NCBI RefSeq assembly: GCF_026340255.1
Contig: NZ_JAPEPJ010000001.1
Span: forward strand, 1,667,001 to 1,731,000
Source of the DNA: Streptomyces sp. NBC_01408
GTDB lineage: Bacteria > Actinomycetota > Actinomycetes > Streptomycetales > Streptomycetaceae
Reading direction: 5' to 3'
DNA length: 64,000 nt
Both the position numbers and the translations under genes were made by a program. This document shows, piece by piece, positions 50,614 through 58,059 of this stretch. The notes below the pieces were generated by a model that saw only the letters and a program-made list of their open reading frames with translations, was not told the DNA's origin and did no database searches. The first letter of the stretch is position 1; each line of letters opens with the position of its first letter.

Positions 50614-50871
50614 GCCCCGACAGTTACCCCACTGCGAACATCGGGCAAACGACGGTCGCCGGCTGCCCGCAGGAACGGCCGAGAATGTGTCCGTATCAAG
50701 CGGGTGAGACCGGGTGGCCGCAGTCGGGGCGACTCGCTTCGGGATGCACGGCTCCCCTGGGCGGACGCCGCGCAGGGTGCGGGTCGGCCGACTGGCACTC
50801 GCAGTGACGGCCGCGCCGGGCGTCGCAGCACCCCGCAGGGAACGCGGGGCGTTGTCGTGCGTGGGGGTGGG

Positions 50872-51195
50872 TCAGGCCCAGAAGGCTTCTGTGACGACGA
50901 CCTGCGGTTCGGCGTGGCGGCGGGTGAAGGTGTAGATCAGCCATCCGCGTCCGCCGGCGAGATCGGCGATGTGGGGGCCGCCGGGGTTGGTGGAGGCCAG
51001 CGGGCGGACGGCTATCCAGTGGGGAAGTCCTGCGTCGGCGTCGATGCCGCGAAAGTAGGGGTCTTCCACGGTGATCAGCTCGGCGCGGGCGGCGGTGACC
51101 AGGTCACGGCCTTCTGCGGGCATGTTTTGGAAGTCGTCCCACGCGTTTTTCGTCCAGTCCATTTGCCAGGGCGGCCGGGGCGGTTCGTCGGTCAC
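50872..51195 (-). CDS. RelE/ParE-like toxin of Phd-DUF6247 operon
   Basis: 107 residues from GTG 51195. WTKNAWDDFQNMPAEGRDLV and AARAELITVEDPYFRG form the N-terminal helical part, and GGRGWLIYTFTRRHAEPQVV the C-terminal strands, as in RelE-superfamily toxins. Overlaps DUF6247 by GTGA. Toxicity and mRNA cleavage are inferred only from fold resemblance and from the Phd gene at the operon head. Confidence 0.68.
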   Translation of the reverse strand: MTDEPPRPPWQMDWTKNAWDDFQNMPAEGRDLVTAARAELITVEDPYFRGIDADAGLPHWIAVRPLASTNPGGPHIADLAGGRGWLIYTFTRRHAEPQVVVTEAFWA

Positions 51196-51557
51196 CGGCC
51201 GGGCTTCCTGTCTGCCGCTTCGTGGCGCAGGCGGCTGTACTCCTCCAGCAGCGCCATGGATTCCTCGGGGTCCTCAGACTTCGCCGCACGGGCTTCGAGG
51301 TCTCGCATGTGGGCGTCGAGTTCGGGGTCACGGGCTATGGCGTACTGCGTCCACCACAGTCGCATGAAGGCCGGTAGCGGGGTGACGTTGAAGGTGTCCC
51401 CGATGGCGCGCTTCCAGTGGGCCTCAAAGTCGGGCAGAAGCTGTGGGGCGTGCTCCTGAATCGCGAGCCGGAGTGCCTGCGGAGTGCGCTCAGGCATTGG
51501 TGGAAGGTATCGGGGTTCCCCCTCGAACCCGTCGAAATGGATGGGCTGGGCGCTCAT
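51192..51557 (-). CDS. DUF6247 family protein (copy 2)
   Basis: 121 residues from ATG 51557 with CAGGAG upstream. Core RTPQALRLAIQEHAPQLLPD, then PLPAFMRLWWTQYAIARDPE and MRDLEARAAKSEDPEESMAL. Homologous to 47926-48294. Sits between a Phd-type antitoxin and a RelE-like gene, overlapping the latter by four bases. Confidence 0.85.
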   Translation of the reverse strand: MSAQPIHFDGFEGEPRYLPPMPERTPQALRLAIQEHAPQLLPDFEAHWKRAIGDTFNVTPLPAFMRLWWTQYAIARDPELDAHMRDLEARAAKSEDPEESMALLEEYSRLRHEAADRKPGR

Positions 51558-51590
51558 GTGCTGACTCCTGGAGTTGCTGGTGGCGGTGGA

Positions 51591-51791
51591 TCAGGCGGCG
51601 GCGTCCTGTTGTTCATCTTCGGTCATCTGCTGCTGGCTGGTCATCTGCTCGTACCACTCGGCGGGGACCAGGTAGGCCAAGGGCTTCCCCTTCCGAGTGA
51701 TGACGGCGTGCTCGCCAGCGAGGCGGGTCCTGTCGAGGATCTCGCCCATGCCCTTGCGAAGGTCGATGGTCGTGTACGTCTTCGTCTCCAT
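51591..51791 (-). CDS. Phd/YefM-type antitoxin
   Basis: 66 residues from ATG 51791. TTIDLRKGMGEILDRTRLAG, then EHAVITRKGKPLAYLVPAEW is the Phd DNA-binding/dimer domain, with a Gln/Glu-rich C-terminal tail (MTSQQQMTEDEQQDAAA) that would neutralise the partner. Head of a three-gene operon (Phd, DUF6247, RelE-like). Confidence 0.88.
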   Translation of the reverse strand: METKTYTTIDLRKGMGEILDRTRLAGEHAVITRKGKPLAYLVPAEWYEQMTSQQQMTEDEQQDAAA

Positions 51792-51807
51792 GCCTCCCAA
51801 CGTACAT

Positions 51808-51822
51808 CAACTCTGATAGTTG
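51808..51822. promoter_or_regulatory. Operator-like dyad of the Phd operon
   Basis: CAACT-CTGAT-AGTTG, a perfect 5+5 inverted repeat 17 bases before the Phd ATG in an AT-rich promoter stretch. Confidence 0.6.
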
Positions 51823-52245
51823 TGGCATGTGCGACAGGTTGCATGCACCCTCCGGCGCTGACGAGACGTGCCGGCCGCATGAGGTCCGCGCTGAGGCAGG
51901 GCTTAGTGAAGTGCGGCCTGGTCATCACGCCGCGCGTCGGGCGACCGGAGAGGCGGGCGTCGCCTGCTACCGGGTCCATGCCAGCCAGCCAGCCAGCCAG
52001 TCGCGGGAGCGGTGCAGCTCATCCATCGGCACTCCACCGCGGGCATCGGCGCAAGCTCGCTGCGGACATCGACGCCGATGTGCGCCGTCGGTGCGCGAAG
52101 GCGGCGCAGAACAGTGGCGCGGTCGCCATGCGTGCGCTCGCCCCGAGCTCGCCGGTCGGGGCAGGGATGTGACTCGCTCCGATCACCGTTCTGGGACAGT
52201 CGAAAGCGTGGGCTTCCCAATGTGACGCAGCAGTAGGGCACTTAT
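51823..52245. other. Noncoding stretch
   Basis: About 420 bases with no convincing gene on either strand; a short CCAG-type simple repeat (four CCAG units near 51980) is the only notable feature. Confidence 0.5.
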
Positions 52246-52495
52246 GGCACGCGAATGGCGCGAGACCCTCGAGAGGCCCGGGCAACGAAGAAGGCCCAGG
52301 TCGTTGACCTGGGCCTTCGTCAGAGAGCGGATGACGGGAATCGAACCCGCGCTATAAGCTTGGGAATCTATGGCGCGGAAATTGTTCGTATGGGTTCTGA
52401 CCTGTGTAAATCATCCCTGCCGAGCGTCTTCTGGAGCCTCTGCCCGCTCCGGTTCTGACCGCTGTTGACCGCTCCTAAGGGCACGGTTGGGGCAC
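52246..52495. mobile_element. att remnant E (both arms present)
   Basis: Left arm repeats GGCACGCGAAT/GGCGCG (52246-52262), hairpin AAGGCCCAGGTC/GACCTGGGCCTT (52291-52317), tRNA-Gly 3' half (52327-52366), TCTATG junction and right arm repeats GGGCAC at 52479 and 52490. It is the only copy with clear repeats on both sides, as expected for a junction between two tandem elements. Confidence 0.88.
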
Positions 52496-52907
52496 ACCCC
52501 CATGATGGTGGCCACGAGCGGGCCGAGTCGCCCGGAGTGCCTACGAGTCGGCGCCGCGGGTCGGCGGCTGTCGCCCCCGGATTGCTTCCGCAACCGGTCA
52601 GCCGCATGGGCTCGTCGACCGGGCCATGGGGTCCCAGCCTTCTTGGTCACCGAGTCCGCGCAGCCAGAAGGCCTGGCCGGCCCCGGTCTCCACCAGAAGT
52701 TGTGCGGGTCGCCCGGCGGGTCGGCGGGTCGGCTCGGCCTGGACGCGCCTACCGGAACCTGGTCCGTGCCAGTGCCTGTCATCCGTGGTCGGTCGTCATC
52801 CGCACTGTCAACTGCCCGTCATTACCCCTGAGGTAATCGTTTTCTCTGGCGCCCTCGAAGAAGCTTGATCCATCGAAGCGATCAAGCGATCACGAACGGG
52901 GAATGAC
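52496..52907. promoter_or_regulatory. Upstream region of secreted NTF2-like gene with two dyads
   Basis: ATTACC-CCTGA-GGTAAT (52821-52837) and GCTTGATC-N9-GATCAAGC (52863-52887) are perfect inverted repeats within 90 bases of the start; one is probably an operator. The rest shows no gene. Confidence 0.5.
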
Positions 52908-53909
52908 ATGAACATGCGGCGGTACATGCGCACCGGAGTGTTCGCGGCGGCCACTCTCCTCGCAGGCCTCACCATCGGTGCCGCGCCGGCCACCGCCACC
53001 GCCGAGGGCGGCGAGTGCGCCGAGGTCCGCGAGAAGGTAGACCGGCTCGAAGGGCGGATCACCCCGAACGCCTGCGCCTTCATGAAGCGGCAGATCGTCT
53101 TCGGCGAGGCCCCCAGCCTCCAGACCTACCTGGACATCTTCGACGAGGAGGCCAGCCTCTGGGAGGCCGGCGGCAAGCCCCAGCGCGGCCACGAAGTGAT
53201 CGGCGCTTCGATCAGCAACTCACTCCGCCTTGTGCCGGACCTCCGCTACCGCGGCACGAACGTGGTCGCCGACGGCGCCGTGATGATGTTCGGCCAGCAG
53301 AACACGGTCACCCTCAAGGGCCACAAGGTCAGCTACCCGCAGATCGCCCGCAACGTCCTCGGCGATGACGGCAAGACCATCCAGGCCCGCCGCTACTACG
53401 ACCGCTACGAGCTGTTCCAGGTCTTGCCCGAGTCTCAGCGGCCCCGCCCCCTCTTCGCCGGCATCGCCGACCCGGCCGGCCCCGGCCCGCGCGGAGCGGC
53501 CCCCGACCGGTTCCACGCCCAGGAAGTCCCCGCCCGCCTCGCCGCCTGGAACAGCGGGGACGCTGCCGCGCTGGCCGCCCGTACCGGCAACGCCAAGCTG
53601 GCCGGGCCCGGTCTGGACCGGTCGCTGACCACCCAGGGGGGCAAGACCGCCTACCTGCAGCGGCTGTTCGAGAACGCCGACGTCGAGTTCAAGGCGGGCC
53701 AGGTCGCCTTCGGCCGCACCACCACCTACATCGAGTGGCATGGCACGATGACCGACCCCAACGGCACCGACCCCAAGGGCACCGGCATCCCCTTCGGGAT
53801 CGTCGAGCGCATTGGCCCGAAGGGCGAGTGGGAGCTCTACTTCGACACCCTGCCGGTGATCGCGGACGAGGACGAGATCCGCGGCCTGTTCAAGGCGCTC
53901 GCGAGCTAG
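52908..53909 (+). CDS. Secreted protein with tandem SnoaL/NTF2-like domains
   Basis: 333 residues from ATG 52908 with GGGGA upstream. Sec signal peptide (MRTGVFAAATLLAGLTIGAA, cleavage near ATA-EGG). The two mature halves share a cone-shaped NTF2-like pattern: EAPSLQTYLDIFDEEASLWE and VNGAV-like VVADGAVMMFGQQNTVTLKG in the first, VPARLAAWNSGDAAALAART and TYIEWHGTMTDPNGTDPKG in the second. No catalytic residues can be assigned. Confidence 0.78.
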   Translation: MNMRRYMRTGVFAAATLLAGLTIGAAPATATAEGGECAEVREKVDRLEGRITPNACAFMKRQIVFGEAPSLQTYLDIFDEEASLWEAGGKPQRGHEVIGASISNSLRLVPDLRYRGTNVVADGAVMMFGQQNTVTLKGHKVSYPQIARNVLGDDGKTIQARRYYDRYELFQVLPESQRPRPLFAGIADPAGPGPRGAAPDRFHAQEVPARLAAWNSGDAAALAARTGNAKLAGPGLDRSLTTQGGKTAYLQRLFENADVEFKAGQVAFGRTTTYIEWHGTMTDPNGTDPKGTGIPFGIVERIGPKGEWELYFDTLPVIADEDEIRGLFKALAS

Positions 53910-54202
53910 GTGCGGTCGTGCACCGGCCGCTCCCCGAGCCGGCCTCCGGCCCGCCGGAACAACTGCGGTTCAGTGTGAACGAAGGACGCCGGCGGTGGGT
54001 CATGACGAACACCGGGGAGTGCGACGGCGGCTCATCACCCCACCAGCTCCACTCGTAGTCCTGCCAGGGCCCGCACTGAGGGCCGAACTAGTGCCGTCAC
54101 AGCGACTGTTGTGGGACTTCAGGACCCGGCGCAGCGACATCGCCACTGGTCCACGCCTCACGCACGCGAAGCCATCCCCTGCCCACTCATCACCCTCGGC
54201 AT

Positions 54203-54233
54203 GTTCACCGCTCTGAAGGCACGGATGGGGCAC
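54203..54233. mobile_element. Isolated arm-type att fragment
   Basis: TGTTCACCGCTC followed by GGCAC repeats at 54218 and 54229 (11-base period) matches the right arm of copies B, D and E, but no tRNA core or hairpin is nearby, so it is a stranded remnant. The preceding 290 bases are empty. Confidence 0.65.
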
Positions 54234-54239
54234 GCCCCC

Positions 54240-54985
54240 CCTCGGCGGTCGGCTGGAGTGTCACTCGGGTAGCCCTCGCCCGGACGGCGGTGTGCGCGCC
54301 GGGAAGCTGCGCTGTCCAGGTCGTCGAGGCCAGGGTGTCCGGGGTGGAATTCCAGCAGGCCGCCGTCGTCGGGGTGGGGTGGGGATTCGAGAAGAGGACC
54401 AGGGCGAGGAGGTGGTCGTCGGTGTGGGCGCCATGGGTGTCGCCCTCCCGGTGGAGGATGTTCAAGACATGCCGCTCGACGGGGTCCCGCACCGTGCTGA
54501 CCTCGCTGCCCAGCACGGTGGTGAGGAAGGCGAGCAGGGCGGGGTCCTGGTACAGGCTGCTGACCAGCGCGGATAAGCGCAGCCCGTGTGAGACGGGTGT
54601 CCTGCGGGCCGAGTCCGCCGGCGGTGAGGGCCAGGCCGGTGGCCGTCGGGCTGGAGTAGGGCTCGTCCGGGATACGGGGCCAGCCGCCGTCGGCCGCTGG
54701 GAAGCCAGGAGTGCCGGGGTGGCGGTGCGGCTGGCACGGTGCGGGGCAAGCGCCGACCCGGTCTCGGCGGCGCCGTAGGACGGCGGGAGGTACCAGTCGG
54801 AGAGGCCCGGTCCGCCCGGTCGGCTCCGGCCAGCGCGAGCAGGGTGTTGCCGGTGGTGTCGTTGTCGGATTCGAGTGGAGCAGTGCAGGCCCAGCCGACG
54901 TCCTGCTTCTGCGCCGAGGCGAAGAAGTCCAGAGCGGCGGGGAGGGCGGCCGCGTCGAAACGGGGTGCCCGCGTAACGCGCGGAC
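54240..54985 (-). pseudogene. Decayed terpene-cyclase-repeat and 2OG-Fe(II) oxygenase genes
   Basis: Successive homology blocks lie in different frames. FFASAQKQDVGWACTAPLES, then NDTTGNTLLALA, and (other frames) WYLPPSYGAAETGSAL and DGGWPRIPDEPYSSPTATGL resemble squalene/prenyl-cyclase helical repeats. Downstream come LLAFLTTVLGSEVSTVRDPV and HGAHTDDHLLALVLFSNPHP (an H-x-D iron site), LLEFHPGHPGLDDLDSA in another frame and HTAVRARATRVTLQ. At least four frameshifts are needed, so both genes are dead. Confidence 0.65.
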
Positions 54986-55048
54986 GCCCTCCCCCGCGAA
55001 GCCGGCAGCGACTCGGCGAGCAATCTGGAGCGCCATCAGGGCAGTTAT

Positions 55049-55128
55049 GGCACGCGCATGGCACGCGGGCAGGGAAAGGTTCAGACAACGAAGAAGGCCC
55101 AGGTAGCTGACCTGGGCCTTCTTGTAAG
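55049..55128. mobile_element. att F: arm repeats and tRNA terminator at intact tRNA
   Basis: GGCACGCGCAT/GGCACG repeats (55049-55065, 11-base period) and hairpin AAGAAGGCCCAGGT/ACCTGGGCCTTCTT (55091-55123) directly beyond the 3' end of tRNA-Gly. This is the junction at the reconstituted tRNA end of the island. Confidence 0.82.
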
Positions 55129-55199
55129 AGCGGATGACGGGAATCGAACCCGCGCTATAAGCTTGGGAAGCTCATGTTCTACCATTAAACTACATCCGC
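55129..55199 (-). tRNA. tRNA-Gly (CCC)
   Basis: Minus strand: acceptor GCGGATG / CATCCGC plus discriminator, D arm GTTTAATGGTAGAAC, anticodon stem TGAGC/GCTTA with loop TTCCCAA (anticodon CCC), T arm with GGTTCGATTCC, 71 bases, CCA not encoded. It is the only intact copy; partial 3' halves occur at 39.4, 41.8, 47.4, 48.7 and 52.3 kb. tRNA-Gly 3' ends are common attB sites. Confidence 0.97.
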
Positions 55200-55422
55200 A
55201 CAGCGTGCCAGTTGCCTGGAGCCGTATCGTGCCTCACTCTACCCCATGATCGACCCCCGGTGAATTTCCGCGGGGTCGTTGTCATGTGCGGCGTACACCG
55301 AGGCGTGTGGGGGCGGGAGTTGGGGCGTACCGTGTGAGTGCGGAGCGGCGGCTGGAGTGGGTCCCGATCATCCCCTAATGTGGCGATTCGTCGCAGTACG
55401 GCTTGTTGGGGAAAGGGACTCG
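55200..55422. other. Intergenic region upstream of tRNA-Gly
   Basis: Must contain the tRNA promoter (minus strand) and the promoter of the small plus-strand gene; no clear boxes and no gene recognised. Confidence 0.4.
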
Positions 55423-55587
55423 ATGGAGCACACCGTCGTCCGCTGTGCCGAAGGGCACGTTTTCAGTACCGCCTCCTTCCCGCTGCAGCACCTCGGTGCC
55501 GGCCGGATCGGACCCGGGCGGCTGCTGAGGTGTCCGCGGTGCGCGCGGCTGAGGCACGCCGTGCCCGTGGGTGGCGTGAAGCGGTAG
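55423..55587 (+). CDS. Small Cys/His-containing protein
   Basis: 54 residues from ATG 55423: MEHTVVRCAEGHVFSTASFP with the later LLRCPRCARLRHAVPVG gives C-x3-H...C-x2-C, a probable zinc-ribbon. AAAGGG lies upstream. Conserved short actinobacterial type, function unknown. Located 82 bases before the dcd gene. Confidence 0.7.
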   Translation: MEHTVVRCAEGHVFSTASFPLQHLGAGRIGPGRLLRCPRCARLRHAVPVGGVKR

Positions 55588-55668
55588 GCAGCGGTAGAGG
55601 CTGGGCCGGGCGCGCGGGCATCCGCTCTCGATTGGGGGTGGCCCGCGCGCTCTGCGTATCCTCGGGAC

Positions 55669-56256
55669 GTGCTTCTCTCTGACAAAGACATCCGGGCCGA
55701 GATCGACAGCGGACGGGTTCGCATCGACCCGTTCGAGGAGTCGATGGTGCAGCCCTCCAGCATCGATGTACGTCTCGACCGGTTCTTCCGGGTGTTCGAG
55801 AATCACCGCTACGCCCACATCGATCCCGCGGTCGAGCAGTCCGACCTGACCCGCATGGTCGAGCCCGAAGGGGACGAGGCGTTCATTCTGCATCCGGGTG
55901 AGTTCGTGCTGGCCTCGACGTACGAGGTCATCTCGCTGCCCGACGACATCGCCTCCAGGCTGGAGGGGAAGTCCAGCCTGGGCCGCCTGGGGCTGGTGAC
56001 GCATTCGACCGCCGGGTTCATCGACCCCGGGTTCTCGGGCCACGTGACCCTCGAGTTGTCGAACCTCGCCACGCTGCCGATCAAGCTGTGGCCGGGCATG
56101 AAGATCGGGCAGCTGTGCCTGTTCCGGCTCAGCTCGCCCGCGGAGTTCCCGTACGGCAGTGAGCGGTACGGGTCCCGGTACCAGGGGCAGCGCGGGCCGA
56201 CCGCCTCGCGCTCCTTCCAGAATTTCCACCGCACCCAGGTGAGGCACGAGGCATGA
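55669..56256 (+). CDS. dcd: dCTP deaminase
   Basis: 195 residues. Deaminates dCTP to dUTP (actinobacterial members may be bifunctional and go to dUMP), supplying dTTP synthesis. [40 protein letters not shown], the active-site region [20 protein letters not shown] (catalytic Glu in LEGKSS) and [15 protein letters not shown] 55669 follows a TATCCT -10 box (55657-55662) by six bases, so the mRNA is probably leaderless. It overlaps the next gene by ATGA. Confidence 0.96.
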   Translation: MLLSDKDIRAEIDSGRVRIDPFEESMVQPSSIDVRLDRFFRVFENHRYAHIDPAVEQSDLTRMVEPEGDEAFILHPGEFVLASTYEVISLPDDIASRLEGKSSLGRLGLVTHSTAGFIDPGFSGHVTLELSNLATLPIKLWPGMKIGQLCLFRLSSPAEFPYGSERYGSRYQGQRGPTASRSFQNFHRTQVRHEA

Positions 56257-56753
56257 CTGACGGAGTACGCGAGAACCTCGACTACGAGGGATTCGGCCGG
56301 GCCGTGCGCGAGCTCGCGCAGACCATCGCCGACGACGGCTACGAGCCCGACATCATCCTGAGCATCGCCCGGGGCGGGGTCTTCGTCGCGGGCGGGCTGG
56401 CCTACGCGCTCGACTGCAAGAACATCCACCTGGTGAATGTGGAGTTCTACACGGGTGTCGGCACCACCCTGGAGATGCCGGTCATGCTGGCGCCCGTGCC
56501 CGAGGCGATCGACTTCACCGACAAGAAGGTGCTGATCGCCGACGACGTCGCCGACACCGGCAAGACGCTCAAGCTGGTGCACGACTTCTGCCTCGGCCAC
56601 GTCGCCGAGGTGCGGTCCGCCGTCATCTACGAGAAGTCCCACTCACTCGTGAAGTGCGAGTACGTGTGGAAGAAGACCGACGAGTGGATCAATTTCCCGT
56701 GGTCGGTGGAGCCGCCCGTGGTGAAGCGGGAGGGTCAGGTCCTCGACGCCTGA
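56253..56753 (+). CDS. Phosphoribosyltransferase (hypoxanthine/xanthine type)
   Basis: 166 residues. The PRPP motif is [16 protein letters not shown], and [20 protein letters not shown] is the pyrophosphate loop. The hood includes [20 protein letters not shown], then NFPWS. This matches bacterial purine phosphoribosyltransferase-like salvage enzymes; exact base unknown. Translationally coupled to dcd, consistent with nucleotide metabolism. Confidence 0.88.
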   Translation: MTDGVRENLDYEGFGRAVRELAQTIADDGYEPDIILSIARGGVFVAGGLAYALDCKNIHLVNVEFYTGVGTTLEMPVMLAPVPEAIDFTDKKVLIADDVADTGKTLKLVHDFCLGHVAEVRSAVIYEKSHSLVKCEYVWKKTDEWINFPWSVEPPVVKREGQVLDA

Positions 56754-56791
56754 TCCACGACGCCTGATCCACGACGCACCCCCCGGTGCAC

Positions 56792-56830
56792 GAAGGGCCC
56801 GCCGCGCAGCGACTGCGTGGCGGGCCCTTC
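56792..56830 (+). terminator. Terminator of dcd operon
   Basis: GAAGGGCCCGCC pairs with GGCGGGCCCTTC, with an inner CGCAG/CTGCG stem. A 14-base direct duplication (CGACGCCTGATCCA) lies just before it. Confidence 0.88.
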
Positions 56831-56870
56831 CCGTGCGTACGGGGTACGGGTTACGGGGTGCTGGGTACGG

Positions 56871-57767
56871 CTACAGCGTGCCGAGCTTGATGATCGACAG
56901 CAGGGCGACCAGCTGGATCGCGGACGCGCCCAGGGCCTTCGGCCACGGCAGGTCGTGCGACTTGCTGATCAGCGAGGTGAAGAGCGCGCCCGCGGCCACC
57001 CAGGTGGCCCAGCCGAGCACCTGCACGACCATGTTGTCGCCGCCGAGGAACACGGCGAAGAGCAGGCGCGGGGCGTCCGTGATGGACATGACCAGCATCG
57101 ACAGGCCCACGGTCGGCTGCCACGCGCCGTCGCCGCCCAGCTGGCGGGCCAGGGTGTGCGTGACGGCGCCCAGGAGCAGGCCGCAGATGACGAAGGCCAC
57201 GCCGGCCGACAGGACGACCGGGACGGCGTTCATCAGCGTCGCGTTGATCGCGTCCTCGCGGGCGTCGTCGAGGCCGAAGACCGCGAGCAGCCCGTAGAGG
57301 AAGGTCACGATCAGCGCGGGACCCCAGACGGCGTAGTCGCGCATCTGGAGGAACGTCTGCCCCGGGCGGGTCACGATGCCGCGGAGCAGCTCCTTCCACG
57401 GCAGCCGCGGGCCCACCGGGGCGGCCGCGGCAGCCCCGGCGTGGTACGTCGCGCCCTGGTTGTACGGGTCCTCGCCGAACGCGAAGACCTGGGTGTGCCC
57501 CGGGTTGTCGTTCGTGTACGCCGGTCCGGGGCCGTACGGAGGCTGCGCCTGCGGCTGCTGTCCGTACGGGTCGAAGTACTCGGGCTCGCCGGGGCCCCCT
57601 GGGGCCCCCTGCTGGGGCCACTGCTGCTGCGGGGGCGGTGGCCCGGCGGGTGGGTAGGGCTGCGAGCCGTACGGCGGCGGTTGCTGCTGACCGTACGGCT
57701 GCTGCCGCGGGGGTTGTTGCGGGGTGCGGTTGTTGTCCCGGCCGCGTCCGATCCTGAATCCAGCCAC
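56871..57767 (-). CDS. Yip1-domain membrane protein with Pro/Gln-rich N-terminus
   Basis: 298 residues from GTG 57767. The first ~130 residues are Pro/Gln/Tyr-rich (QQPYGQQQPPPYGSQPYPPA type). Five TM helices of the Yip1 domain follow: KELLRGIVTRPGQTFLQMRD, WGPALIVTFLYGLLAVFGLD, VVLSAGVAFVICGLLLGAV, TVGLSMLVMSITDAPRLLFA and ASAIQLVALLSIIKLGTL. Function unknown in bacteria. Confidence 0.88.
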   Translation of the reverse strand: MAGFRIGRGRDNNRTPQQPPRQQPYGQQQPPPYGSQPYPPAGPPPPQQQWPQQGAPGGPGEPEYFDPYGQQPQAQPPYGPGPAYTNDNPGHTQVFAFGEDPYNQGATYHAGAAAAAPVGPRLPWKELLRGIVTRPGQTFLQMRDYAVWGPALIVTFLYGLLAVFGLDDAREDAINATLMNAVPVVLSAGVAFVICGLLLGAVTHTLARQLGGDGAWQPTVGLSMLVMSITDAPRLLFAVFLGGDNMVVQVLGWATWVAAGALFTSLISKSHDLPWPKALGASAIQLVALLSIIKLGTL

Positions 57768-58059
57768 GTGATCGAAAGTACCTGCTCCGGCGGGCCCGGG
57801 TGGCCGGGCTGCCGGAACCGGCCGCCTTTGCGGCTGACCTGTGACATCCCCTAGGGGTACCCCGGGGGGTCCACCCCACCCCGATGGTTTGTCCGGTTTA
57901 CCTGGCTGCGCGGCATTCTGTGGCGCTTCGTTACATTGCCGAAGGATTACGCACATATCGGGCCCGTAGCTTCGTTCCTGTCGACGCCACGCAGCACGAA
58001 CGACCGACGCACGACCGACGCACGAACGAGCCAGAACGAGCACGAGAAGAGCCCTCATC

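Noticed and set aside
39447..52366. Partial tRNA copies considered as functional tRNA genes
   Set aside because: All five lack the D arm and 5' acceptor strand; only 55129-55199 folds completely.
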